Source of the DNA: JANQPX01 sp039197065
GTDB lineage: Bacteria; Pseudomonadota; Alphaproteobacteria; Geminicoccales; Geminicoccaceae
Assembly (NCBI GenBank): GCA_039197065.1
Contig: JBCCUL010000022.1
Coordinates: forward strand, 19,135 to 83,134
DNA: 64,000 nt
Direction of reading: 5' to 3'
The notes below the pieces were generated by a model that worked only from the letters and a program-made list of their open reading frames with translations, searched no databases and was not told the origin of the DNA. This document shows, piece after piece, positions 33,724 to 41,795 of the stretch. Position 1 is the first letter of the stretch, and each line of letters begins with the position of its first letter. A program made the position numbers and the translations under genes.

Positions 33724-33780
33724 TGGTGTGACCACCTCATTGGGTTTAGGCCGCCAGCGTCTGGTTAGGCGGTTTGCGCC
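33721..33780 (+). repeat. Stop-codon-linked repeat, copy E
   Basis: It begins at the binding-protein stop: TAGTGGTGTGACCACCTCAT, then TGGGTTTAGG and a second hairpin of GCCGCCAG/CTGG-TTAGGCGG type. It sits between the binding-protein and first permease genes and could reduce read-through into the permeases. Confidence 0.8.
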
Positions 33781-33810
33781 CAGGTCTTCGAGGAAGGCGG
33801 GGGGCGGGGC

Positions 33811-34740
33811 GTGCGCGAACGCACCCGGCCTCCCTCTCCCCGCCATGCAGGATCCCGCCAAGTGATCGGCGGAGGCCGCGCCGGCCTCATGATCCTGCCG
33901 AGCCTGGCGCTTGCGTTTTGGATCATCGGCTATCCGATCTATGACGTGATCATGGCGGCGGTCCATGAGGTCAACCGTTTCGGCAAGCTTCGGGACTTTG
34001 TCGGTATCGGCAATTTTCAGACGCTCGCCGCCGATCCGATCTTCTGGGGCTCGCTTTGGCGAACGGTGATTTGGACCGTCGGCGTGGTCGGCGGAACCCT
34101 GCTGCTGTCGCTTCCGATCGCGCTCATTCTGAACGACGATTTCTATGGTCGCGGTCTGATGCGCGTGATCATCATGCTGCCCTGGGCCGTGTCGCTCACC
34201 ATGACCGCCATCGTCTGGAAGTGGTCCCTCCACGGCCAATACGGCATGGTCAACGAGACTTTGCAGGATCTCGGCATTCTCGACCGTCCGGTCGAATGGC
34301 TGGCGACCGCCGACATCGCCTTTCCGGTCGAGATCCTCGTTGGCATCCTGGTCTCAATCCCGTTCACCACGACCGTCTTTCTGGGCGGCCTCGCCTCGCT
34401 GCCGGGCGAGATCTATGAAGCGGCGCGGATCGATGGGGCCAATGCTTGGCAGCGCTTCACCAAGCTCACGATGCCGCTCCTCAAGAGCTTCTTCAACATC
34501 GCGCTGGTGCTGAACGTCATTCACGTGTTCAACTCGTTCCCGATCATCTGGGTAATGACCAAGGGCGACCCGGCCAACGGCACCGATATTCTCGTCACCT
34601 ATCTCTACAAGCTCGCCTTCCAATATGGCCGGATCGGCGACGCGGCTGCGATGTCCCTGATCATGTTTGCGATCCTGCTCACCTTCACCATCGTCTACGC
34701 GCGCATGCAGATGAAGCAGTCCGCCGGAGCCAGGCCATGA
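33811..34740 (+). CDS. ABC sugar importer permease 1 (MalF-like)
   Basis: Six membrane segments span about residues 25-305. The EAA-type coupling motif EIYEAARIDGANAWQRFTKLTMPLL near residue 205 contacts the ATPase. The open frame begins at GTG 33811, but the first ~17 residues (RERTRPPSPRHAG) are unusual. The GTG at 33862 (VIGGGRAGLMILPSLAL) is an equally good start. It ends with an ATGA overlap into the second permease gene. Confidence 0.9.
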   Translation: MRERTRPPSPRHAGSRQVIGGGRAGLMILPSLALAFWIIGYPIYDVIMAAVHEVNRFGKLRDFVGIGNFQTLAADPIFWGSLWRTVIWTVGVVGGTLLLSLPIALILNDDFYGRGLMRVIIMLPWAVSLTMTAIVWKWSLHGQYGMVNETLQDLGILDRPVEWLATADIAFPVEILVGILVSIPFTTTVFLGGLASLPGEIYEAARIDGANAWQRFTKLTMPLLKSFFNIALVLNVIHVFNSFPIIWVMTKGDPANGTDILVTYLYKLAFQYGRIGDAAAMSLIMFAILLTFTIVYARMQMKQSAGARP

Positions 34741-35564
34741 GCAAAGCCAGAAAAAGCGTCCTCTACTGGCTGATCCTTTCGCCGCTGCTCCTGGTGATCC
34801 TCTTCCCCTATACGGTGATGCTTTCGACCGCGCTCAAGGACCGTACTGAAATCTTCGTGTTCGATCCGACCTGGTGGCCGAGAGAGCTCAAATGGTCGAA
34901 CTTCGTCGACATGTGGCACGCCGTCGGATTCGGCCAGGCTTTGGTCAACAGCCTGATCATCAGCGGCTTGTCGGTCGCCCTCGTTCTTCTGGTCGCGATT
35001 CCGGCGGGTTATGCCACGGCGCGTTTTCAGTTCAAGGGCCAGGGCGCTTACCGCCAGTTTCTCCTGATCACCCAGATGCTCTCGCCGATCGTCCTGATCA
35101 TCGGCATTTTCCGCATGATGGCGACGCTTGGCTTCGTCGATCAGCCCGTGGCGCTGATCCTCGCCTATGGCGCCTTCAACATGGCGTTCGCCACCTGGAT
35201 GCTGCAGAGTTTTTTTGAAACCATCCCCAAGGAGCTTGAGGAATCGGCCTGGATCGACGGCGCCACCTGGTTCCAGAGCCTGCGCATGATCTTCCTGCCG
35301 ATGGCGCTGCCGGCCCTTGCGGTCACGGCGATCCTGACCTTCGTCAACACCTGGAACGAGTTCGTCCTGGCGCTTTCCCTCCTGCGCAGCCAGGACAGCT
35401 ACACGCTCACGCTCAAGATCTATTCGCTGGTGGGCGCCGCCTACAGGATCAACTGGGAACATGTCATGGCCGCGACCCTGCTCGCGACCGTGCCTGTCGC
35501 CATCGTCTTCGCCTGGATGCAGCGCTACATGGTGAAGGGCCTGTCGCTGGGCGGGGTGAAATAA
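34737..35564 (+). CDS. ABC sugar importer permease 2 (MalG-like)
   Basis: The 275-aa subunit has the first membrane helix YWLILSPLLLVILFPYTVML, the typical LKDRTEIF, and the EAA motif KELEESAWIDGATWFQSLRMIFLPMALP near residue 180. It starts in the ATGA overlap with permease 1, so the long upstream open frame is a shadow of permease 1. It forms a heterodimer with permease 1. Confidence 0.93.
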   Translation: MSKARKSVLYWLILSPLLLVILFPYTVMLSTALKDRTEIFVFDPTWWPRELKWSNFVDMWHAVGFGQALVNSLIISGLSVALVLLVAIPAGYATARFQFKGQGAYRQFLLITQMLSPIVLIIGIFRMMATLGFVDQPVALILAYGAFNMAFATWMLQSFFETIPKELEESAWIDGATWFQSLRMIFLPMALPALAVTAILTFVNTWNEFVLALSLLRSQDSYTLTLKIYSLVGAAYRINWEHVMAATLLATVPVAIVFAWMQRYMVKGLSLGGVK

Positions 35565-35646
35565 GTCACTGAGTTTATGGCTCCAAGGCTTTATGATCGT
35601 GGTTATCTCGAAAGCGCTAAAAGAAAGCCAAGGAGGTAAGGCCGAC

Positions 35647-36483
35647 ATGCAGGAAGCGTTGGAGCAACGTGTAGCCGCTCACTACGGAAAGGCGGATCTG
35701 CTTCGGGCCATTCTGGAAGGTCTCGAGCGTGCGGGCGTCGATCCGGAAGGACCGTCGATCGAGGACCTGGCGCCGGTCGACGAGTTTCATACCGCCGGCC
35801 GGGTGACGACGCTCGAGGCGCTCTCGATGACGCCGATCGATGCCGGCATGCACGTCCTCGACGCCGGCTCGGGCATCGGCGGCACCGCGCGCTGCCTGGC
35901 CGCCGAGCAGGGCTGCCAGGTGATGGGACTCGATCTGACGCCGGAATATGTGGAGGTGGCCAGAGAACTGACGAAGCGGGTCGGTCTGGATTATCGCTGC
36001 CGCTTCGAAGTGGGCAGCGTGCTCGACATGCCCTTCGAGGACAACGTTTTCGATGCCGCGGTGACCTTCCATGTCGCGATGAACATCGAGGATCGTGCGC
36101 GATTCTACAGAGAAGTCGCGCGCGTGCTGAAGCTTGGGGCGCCATTCTGCCTGTTCGACGTCATGAAGGGGCCGACCCAAGGCATGCGCTACCCGGTGCC
36201 TTGGGCGGAAACCGAGGCCAACAGTTTCCTGAAGACGCCTGAAGAAACGCGAAGCCTGGTTGCCGATGCCGGTTTCGACGTTACCGACAGCAAGAGCCTG
36301 CGCGACTTCGCCATGGACTTCTTCGAAAAGGCGTTCGCCAAAGCCGCCGAGCAGGATGGCCCGCCGCCGCTCGGCCTGCACATCCTGACCGGCGCCAACA
36401 CACCCGAAAAGTTCGGCAACTACGCCAAGGGCTTGGAGGAAGGCCGGATCGACCCCATGATCATGGTCGCCAGAAGGCGGTGA
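35647..36483 (+). CDS. SAM-dependent methyltransferase (UbiE / sarcosine-dimethylglycine methyltransferase-like)
   Basis: The 278-aa class I methyltransferase has motif I VLDAGSGIGGTARCLA near residue 70, motif II VMGLDLTPEYVEVA, and post-I FEVGSVLDMPFEDNVFDAAVTFHVAMNIEDRARFYREVARVLK. An AGGAGG precedes the ATG at 35647. It lies 82 bp after the second permease of the sugar importer and may be in its operon, although a methyltransferase has no obvious role in import. The substrate could be a small amine or quinone; no UbiE-specific signature was verified. Confidence 0.85.
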   Translation: MQEALEQRVAAHYGKADLLRAILEGLERAGVDPEGPSIEDLAPVDEFHTAGRVTTLEALSMTPIDAGMHVLDAGSGIGGTARCLAAEQGCQVMGLDLTPEYVEVARELTKRVGLDYRCRFEVGSVLDMPFEDNVFDAAVTFHVAMNIEDRARFYREVARVLKLGAPFCLFDVMKGPTQGMRYPVPWAETEANSFLKTPEETRSLVADAGFDVTDSKSLRDFAMDFFEKAFAKAAEQDGPPPLGLHILTGANTPEKFGNYAKGLEEGRIDPMIMVARRR

Positions 36484-36519
36484 TGGGAGCTGGCTCCGGC
36501 GTAGCCAGTCGCGTTTCAG

Positions 36520-37572
36520 CTAAGGCTGCAGAATGACCCGTCCCGACACGTTACCGTCGCGCAAGTCCTGCAGGGACCTTGGGGCGTCGTCGAGGGGGCG
36601 GGGATCGAGGGGGATGGGCGGGATCTTGCCGGCCTGGCCCAGGCAGATCAGATCCTTCAGTTCGTCCAGCGTGCCGACATAGGAGCCCTGGATCGTGAGC
36701 GAGCGCACCGGTATGAGCGGGAGAGCGACGGGCAGCGCGCCGCCATAGAGGCCGACGACGATCAGACGGCCGCCTTTTCGAAGGCAGGCGAGGCCGAATT
36801 TGCCCGTGGGCACGGCGCCGACGAAATCGATCGCGGCGCGCGCACCGCCGTCGGTGACCTCCATGACCTTCGAGACGGCATCCTCGGCGCCGTTGTCGAT
36901 CACCGCGAACGCGCCCGCTTCCTCGGCGATCCGGCGTTTCTCCGGATCGATATCGGCGACCACGATCTTCGCGTTGGTGAGCTCTTTCGCCATGTGGAGG
37001 CCGGAGAGGCCGACGCCGCCTGCGCCGATCATCAGGAGCGAATCCTGCTCGCCGAGATCGCGCGCCTTGCCGAGCGCGCTGTAGGCGGTGAGGCCGGCGC
37101 AGGCATAGGTGCAGGCGAGATCGGCGGGAATGCCGTCATGGCGGACGAGATATTGCGGATCCGGCACGATCACATGGTCGCTATAGCCGCCATCGACCCT
37201 GGCGCCTAAGAATTTCGGCGACATGCAAAGCTGCTCGCGCTCATGGGCGCACACGCCGCAGGACCGGCAGCCGATCCAGGGAAAGGCGACATAGGCCTCG
37301 CCGATCTCGATGCCATCGACGTCGGGCCCGACCGCTTCGACCACCCCGGCGATTTCATGGCCGAGCGTGAGCGGCAGCTGGGCGCCGAGCTTGGCGAAGT
37401 CGACGCGCTCGCCCTGGCCGAGATCGAAAAAGCCGTCCTGGATATGCAGGTCCGAATGGCAGATGCCGGCGGCCGTGATGCGCAGCAGCACTTCGCGGCC
37501 CTCTGGCGTCGGCGTCGGCCGTTCCGAGAGTTCGAGCGGTCCGCCCCATGCCTTGATCTGATAGCTTTTCAT
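36520..37572 (-). CDS. Zinc-dependent alcohol dehydrogenase (MDR family)
   Basis: The 350-aa enzyme has catalytic-zinc motif AGICHSDLH, GHEIAGVVEAVG, and a full structural-zinc loop C-x2-C-x2-C-x7-C (GCRSCGVCAHEREQLC). The NAD-binding turn is GAGGVGLSG. The ATG at 37572 is chosen; upstream frame sequence is not homologous. It resembles cinnamyl/propanol-type ADHs, and the substrate is not defined. In contrast to the formaldehyde dehydrogenase at 25054-26217 its structural-zinc site is intact. Confidence 0.9.
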   Translation of the reverse strand: MKSYQIKAWGGPLELSERPTPTPEGREVLLRITAAGICHSDLHIQDGFFDLGQGERVDFAKLGAQLPLTLGHEIAGVVEAVGPDVDGIEIGEAYVAFPWIGCRSCGVCAHEREQLCMSPKFLGARVDGGYSDHVIVPDPQYLVRHDGIPADLACTYACAGLTAYSALGKARDLGEQDSLLMIGAGGVGLSGLHMAKELTNAKIVVADIDPEKRRIAEEAGAFAVIDNGAEDAVSKVMEVTDGGARAAIDFVGAVPTGKFGLACLRKGGRLIVVGLYGGALPVALPLIPVRSLTIQGSYVGTLDELKDLICLGQAGKIPPIPLDPRPLDDAPRSLQDLRDGNVSGRVILQP

Positions 37573-37693
37573 CGATGCCTCGTGCTGATCGCATTCTCTC
37601 CAGATTGCGCGCAAGTCGGGCATCGCCGCAAGCCCGATCGAGCGCATGCGTAATCCCCTATGCGATCGGGTGAAATTGCGCCATCGTCCCGGC

Positions 37694-38596
37694 ATGAAGA
37701 ACCTCCGTAACGCCGGGCGCCTGTTCCTGGATCTGCCGCCGATGATCCAGGCCGCTGCCCTGATGATCCTCGGCGCCCTTTGCGTGGCGACGCAAAACGC
37801 GATGATCCGGATCGCGTCGGAAGATATCCATACCTTCGAGATCGTGTTCTTCAGAAACCTGTTCGGCCTCGCCGTGATGCTGCCGCTTCTGGTGCGCTCG
37901 GGGCCATCGATGCTTGTGGCGCGCCATCCAGGCGGTCTGCTCGCGATGAGCGTCTGCCACCTTGCCGGCATGGTCTGCTATTTCCTGGCGATCGCCTATC
38001 TCCCGCTTGCCGACGTGATCGCGCTTTCCTTCTCGAAACCGCTCTTCGTGACCCTCGGCGCCGCTCTGATCCTTGCTGAGATCGTGCGCGCCAGGCGCTG
38101 GAGCGCCGTGCTTGCGGGCTTACTCGGCGTGGTGATCGTGCTGCAGCCGGGCAGCGGCGTGATCTCGCCCTACGCCCTCATCGTGCTCGCCGGCACGGTC
38201 ATGGGCGCTGCCACGTCGCTGATGATCAAGCGCCTGACCGCGTCCGAACAGGTGAGCGCGATCGTCTGGTATCAGGCGATGTTCGCGACCGCCCTGTCGT
38301 TTCCGCTTTGCCTTCTCTACTGGCGCATGCCCGATACGAACGAGTGGCTGCTTCTGATCACCATCGGCGCGCTCGGCACGGCCTCCTGGCTTTCCGCAAC
38401 TCGAGCGCTTGCCCTGATCGACGCGTCGGCCGTAGCGCCTTTCGAGTTCCTGCGATTGCCCTTTGCCGCCCTCATCGCCTATCTGCTGTTCGCCGAAGTG
38501 CCCGCTCTCACCACCTGGCTCGGCGGCGCCGTCATCTTCGCCGCTGTCATCTATATCGCTAGACGGGAGGCCGCTGTCTCCAGGCAAAACCATTGA
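37694..38596 (+). CDS. EamA/DMT-superfamily inner-membrane transporter
   Basis: The ~300-aa product has ten predicted membrane segments in two EamA repeats (about residues 20-145 and 160-290). FRNLFGLAVMLPLL and LAIAYLPLADVIALSFSKPLFVTLGAALIL mark repeat 1; EFLRLPFAALIAYLLFAEVPALTTWLGGAVIF marks repeat 2. Such proteins export amino acids or metabolites. Starts at 37646 or 37694 are possible; neither has a strong ribosome binding site. Confidence 0.88.
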   Translation: MKNLRNAGRLFLDLPPMIQAAALMILGALCVATQNAMIRIASEDIHTFEIVFFRNLFGLAVMLPLLVRSGPSMLVARHPGGLLAMSVCHLAGMVCYFLAIAYLPLADVIALSFSKPLFVTLGAALILAEIVRARRWSAVLAGLLGVVIVLQPGSGVISPYALIVLAGTVMGAATSLMIKRLTASEQVSAIVWYQAMFATALSFPLCLLYWRMPDTNEWLLLITIGALGTASWLSATRALALIDASAVAPFEFLRLPFAALIAYLLFAEVPALTTWLGGAVIFAAVIYIARREAAVSRQNH

Positions 38597-38700
38597 TACA
38601 GGCAAAATTCTCTCTATAATAGAATTTCTACTCATAAAATCTACCAAAATTTACAGTTTGTTTTAGGTGGAATGAATCGACGTGCCCCTGGGCTTGTTTC

Positions 38701-39264
38701 GTGGCTAGCCAATCGACGCTGAGAGGTCGCTCCGACGATGATGCGGCGACACAGGACATGTGCCGGGTCATGGCGAGCTGGAGTCTTGCGGCCTCGAGCA
38801 ACAAGACAAAGGCGCATCAGTTCAGGCTTCAAAGCTCATTCGCGCTCATTGGATTCGGGGCCGTCGCGTCGACGATCTTCATCGATAATGGCAGCCTGAT
38901 CGGCGGCGTCATCGTGCTGATCGCCATGATCGTCGTGTCGGTGCTATCGAACAATTATTACTTCAAGGACGAATATGCCTGGGATGCCGCCAGCACAAAA
39001 ATCGACACGGCGAGCAGCAAGATCGCAACGATCGGTCTCAGGACGTACATTCTTCACGGAGGAGAAATTCAAACGCCGGATGATCTCTATAACCGTCATC
39101 GTAACGAAAAGAGCAGGATTTGGCGTTTTGACTTCACGACAACGATCCTCGTCGCCGTCGGACTTATTGTGGGTGTCTCTATCTCGATACTCGCCGTGAG
39201 CGAGTATCTGGAACAGTCTTCGAAAGCCGAAATGCCAGCTACGAGCCCTGAACGAGAAGGGTGA
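38701..39264 (+). CDS. Hypothetical membrane protein (up to 187 aa)
   Basis: Two adjacent membrane helices (about 49-63 and 66-83) separated by a short loop precede a soluble segment (~85-140). A third helix (ILVAVGLIVGVSISILAVSEYL) lies near 147-168. The layout recalls SLATT-type membrane effectors, but no confident match is possible. The longest frame starts at GTG 38701. ATG 38758, preceded by AGGA, is an alternative. It overlaps the end of the convergent small gene by 26 bp. Confidence 0.55.
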   Translation: MASQSTLRGRSDDDAATQDMCRVMASWSLAASSNKTKAHQFRLQSSFALIGFGAVASTIFIDNGSLIGGVIVLIAMIVVSVLSNNYYFKDEYAWDAASTKIDTASSKIATIGLRTYILHGGEIQTPDDLYNRHRNEKSRIWRFDFTTTILVAVGLIVGVSISILAVSEYLEQSSKAEMPATSPEREG

Positions 39265-39361
39265 TGCCGCCAGCTACCAGCATGGCCAGAAGAATGCCGC
39301 CTGAAACGGCGAGCGCCATCAGGATGTCGTTGCGATCGAGGCCGGGAAAACCGTTCATCTT
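39239..39361 (-). CDS. Small membrane protein (40 aa)
   Basis: The product MNGFPGLDRNDILMALAV... has one membrane helix from about residue 12 to 38 and no other domain. A GAGAGGAAG site precedes the ATG at 39361, which is why this start is preferred over the 88-codon open frame. The family is unknown. Confidence 0.45.
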   Translation of the reverse strand, partial: KMNGFPGLDRNDILMALAVSGGILLAMLVAGGITLLVQGS

Positions 39362-39826
39362 CCTCTCCGAATCCCGTTCGAAACGGGGCAAGGCATGATC
39401 GTCGAGACCGCGGCTACGGTCGATACTCACCACATTGTGGTCACTGTCGTTGCGAGAATCAACCAAAGATTGTGCCTTTCTCGGCGTTGAAGAAGAGGAT
39501 GGCAAGAAAATATCAAGATTTCGTTAAAGTCGGCACATTAAAGCATGAATTAAAGAGGCATTTGTGTATGACTTTCGTCAAATTAATGAGAAAAATGCCT
39601 TCTGTCGAATACAAGCTTTCATTGGGGCAGCATTATATAGGAATATAATCAAAGCGACAAGTGGCGATCACAACTGTCACTCGCAGCGATTGATTATGGT
39701 GACCATTCCAATAAGAGAGGGCGGCCCGAAGACCGCCCTCTCTTCTTTCCAGCTTGGGGGCAAACCCCTCACAAGAGGAACGCGCTCAGCCCCGCCACCC
39801 CCAAGTCAACGGAGATGGCCGCGCCA
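39362..39826. other. Intergenic region (465 bp)
   Basis: An AT-rich stretch (about 39500-39660) has no supported gene. It ends with a strong bidirectional hairpin at 39714-39743 ahead of the TRAP binding-protein gene's 3' end. Confidence 0.5.
39714..39743. terminator. Bidirectional terminator hairpin
   Basis: AGAGAGGGCGG (39714-39724) pairs perfectly with CCGCCCTCTCT (39733-39743) over an 8-nt loop, followed by TCTTT on the plus strand and TTATT on the minus strand. It ends the minus-strand TRAP binding-protein transcript. Confidence 0.75.
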
Positions 39827-40816
39827 TCAGCAGCCGTCGGCGAGGGCGAGGACGCGCTCGATGAGGTCGCCGCCGCCTTCGACCTCGGCGGCGAACTGTT
39901 CGTAGATCGGCTTGGAGGCTTCGACGAAGGCGTCGCGGTCGGCGACGTTGAATTCCATGCCGCCGGCCTGGAGCGAGTCGCGGAGTTCGCCCTCGACCTT
40001 GGCCGCATAGTCATAGGTCCAGCCCTGGACGTCAGCGGCGGTCGACATCACGGCTTCCTGCACGTCCGCGGGCCAGCTCTCGAACAGCTTCTTGGATGCG
40101 GTCGGGAAGGACGGCGTGTAGACGTGGTTGGTCTCGGAGAGGTACTTTTGCACCTCCTGGAACTTCGCTGCATTGATGTTGGCGTAGGGGTTTTCCTGGC
40201 CGTCGATCACGCCGGTCTGAAGGGCGACGAACACCTCGGAGAAGGGCAGGGGTGTCGGGTTGGCGCCGTAGCTCTCGAACATCTTGACCCGCCAGACGCT
40301 CTTCGGCGTGCGGAGCTTGATGTCCTGCAGGTCTTCCGGCGTGTTGATCGGGCGGACATTGTTGGAGATGCTGCGGAAGCCGTTTTCCCAGACCGCGAGC
40401 AGCTTATAGCCCTGCTCTTCCAGCAAGGGCGCCAGATCCGGCATCACGATTTCGCGCGCGACGCAGCCGGCGTGGACGCGGTCCTTGATGATGTAGGGCA
40501 TTTCGAACACGCCGAACTCGGCCTGGATCGTGGACATGATCGAGGAAGGCTGGGCGACCTCCTGGGTGCCGAGCTTGACCTTCTGCATCATCTCCTTGTC
40601 ATTGCCGAGCTGCGACGAGCCGTAGATATCGGCCTTGACCGCGCCGCCTGCGGCTTCGTTGATGCGCTTGACCCATTCGGCGCCTGATTCGTACTGGACG
40701 CCGCCCGGATCGTTCACCGTGCCGAAACGGATCTCGATCTCCTGGGTGCTGGCAGCGCCAGCCAAGCTTATGGCAGCGATGAAACTGGTGGATGCAAGAA
40801 CAGAACGTAGCGTCAT
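39827..40816 (-). CDS. TRAP transporter DctP-family substrate-binding protein
   Basis: The 329-aa periplasmic receptor has a signal peptide about 1-24, then IEIRFGTVNDPGGVQYESGAEWVKRINEAAGGAVKADIYGSSQLGNDKEMMQKVKLG. The central helix is DIKLRTPKSVWRVKMFESYGANPTPLPFSEVFVALQTGVIDGQENPYANINAAKF. A Cys near residue 120 is unusual. The ATG at 40816 has a GGGAGG site. Such receptors bind dicarboxylates or other organic acids. No DctQ/DctM membrane genes are nearby, so the permease must be elsewhere. Confidence 0.92.
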   Translation of the reverse strand: MTLRSVLASTSFIAAISLAGAASTQEIEIRFGTVNDPGGVQYESGAEWVKRINEAAGGAVKADIYGSSQLGNDKEMMQKVKLGTQEVAQPSSIMSTIQAEFGVFEMPYIIKDRVHAGCVAREIVMPDLAPLLEEQGYKLLAVWENGFRSISNNVRPINTPEDLQDIKLRTPKSVWRVKMFESYGANPTPLPFSEVFVALQTGVIDGQENPYANINAAKFQEVQKYLSETNHVYTPSFPTASKKLFESWPADVQEAVMSTAADVQGWTYDYAAKVEGELRDSLQAGGMEFNVADRDAFVEASKPIYEQFAAEVEGGGDLIERVLALADGC

Positions 40817-41020
40817 TGATTGAGCCTCCCTATTGGCATTCGTTCTGAAAAATAGCTTTGCCGAGAGTTGCGTGCTTGTCCACCTCTGTCGCGAACTATC
40901 AGCAAGGGCATGCAGCATGTGATCTCTCACATATGTCAGTTTGAGTTGCTTAAAGAAAAAATTTCAATCTACAAGTTAAACTGTAAATCTATTGTCAATT
41001 TTCGATGCAATCAAAAGTAA

Positions 41021-41049
41021 TTGACATTCTTGAAAAGATTTTATATTAG
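41021..41049 (+). promoter_or_regulatory. Strong sigma-70-like promoter of the repeat-protein gene
   Basis: A perfect TTGACA (41021-41026) is followed 17 bp later by TATTAG (41044-41049), with TATATT overlapping at 15 bp. It lies in an AT-rich region. GGAGGG (41067-41072) is the ribosome binding site of the gene starting at 41079. Confidence 0.6.
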
Positions 41050-41078
41050 TTTTTACTGATTGAAATGGAGGGTTTTTC

Positions 41079-41732
41079 ATGTCAAATATTGGTTCAATAT
41101 TCAGCGCCTTTAAAGGTGATATCGCTGACAATGTCGGTCATGCGCCAAAAGGCGATGATCGCGGCGGCATGGCAGCCGCAGTCGAGGGCTTGAAGGAAAA
41201 GTTCAGTGAAGCTTTAGGCGACAAAGCTGCTGACAAGAGCGACAGCTCTGGTGGTGGTAAGCCTGGCTTGAAGTCGATTGCGGATGAGGTAGCAGGCGCC
41301 TTTGGCGACGGTGTTTCCGATGCCTTGGCCAGTAAAGCCTCGGACAAGAGCGATGCACCTACCGACGGCGATGATGGTGGTTTCCGATCGATCTCCGACG
41401 ATCCGGGTTCGTTGCTAGACAAGGCTCGTGGCACCTTGGGCGATCTTGCTTCCGGGATAGCTTCTAGGAAGGGTGATCGTTCTGGTGATGGCGATGATGG
41501 TGGTTTCCGATCAATCTCCGACGATCCGGGTTCATTGCTGGACAAGGCTCGTGGCACCTTGGGCGATCTTGCTTCCGGGATAGCTTCTGGGAAGGGTGAT
41601 CGTTCTGGTGATGGCGACGATGGTGGTTTTCGCTCGATCTCCGACGATCCGGGTTCGCTGCTGGACAAGGCTCGTGGCACCTTGGGCGATCTTGCTTCCG
41701 GGATAGCTTCTGGGAAGGGTGATCGTTCCTAG
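41079..41732 (+). CDS. Repetitive glycine/aspartate-rich protein with three near-identical 41-residue repeats
   Basis: The 217-aa product has no family match. Residues 96-217 are three copies of a 41-residue unit (DGDDGGFRSISDDPGSLLDK then ARGTLGDLASGIASGKGDRS) differing in few positions. Residues 24-95 hold two decayed versions (VEGLKEKFSEALGDKAADKS; VAGAFGDGVSDALASKASDK). Each unit is an acidic glycine linker followed by an amphipathic helix. There is no signal peptide or membrane helix, so it is cytosolic or exported by a signal-less route. A strong promoter and GGAGGG site support expression. The repeats look recently amplified. Confidence 0.75.
   Translation: MSNIGSIFSAFKGDIADNVGHAPKGDDRGGMAAAVEGLKEKFSEALGDKAADKSDSSGGGKPGLKSIADEVAGAFGDGVSDALASKASDKSDAPTDGDDGGFRSISDDPGSLLDKARGTLGDLASGIASRKGDRSGDGDDGGFRSISDDPGSLLDKARGTLGDLASGIASGKGDRSGDGDDGGFRSISDDPGSLLDKARGTLGDLASGIASGKGDRS
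41364..41729 (+). repeat. Three tandem 123-bp coding repeats
   Basis: The units start at 41364, 41487 and 41610, each encoding the 41-residue unit; the last lacks one codon before the TAG stop. Differences between units are few and mostly synonymous, indicating recent duplication or gene conversion. Confidence 0.9.
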
Positions 41733-41795
41733 GCCTTCGAGCCCGGCACCATTCTCCCCATTTGGCTCACACCGGCCCGTGAATGCCTTCGCGGC

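Noticed and set aside
32935..34239. 434-codon minus-strand open frame across the sugar importer genes
   Set aside because: Runs through two real genes and repeat copy E; no domain.
41364..41729. CRISPR-like array
   Set aside because: The 123-bp units are contiguous, in frame and coding, without spacers.
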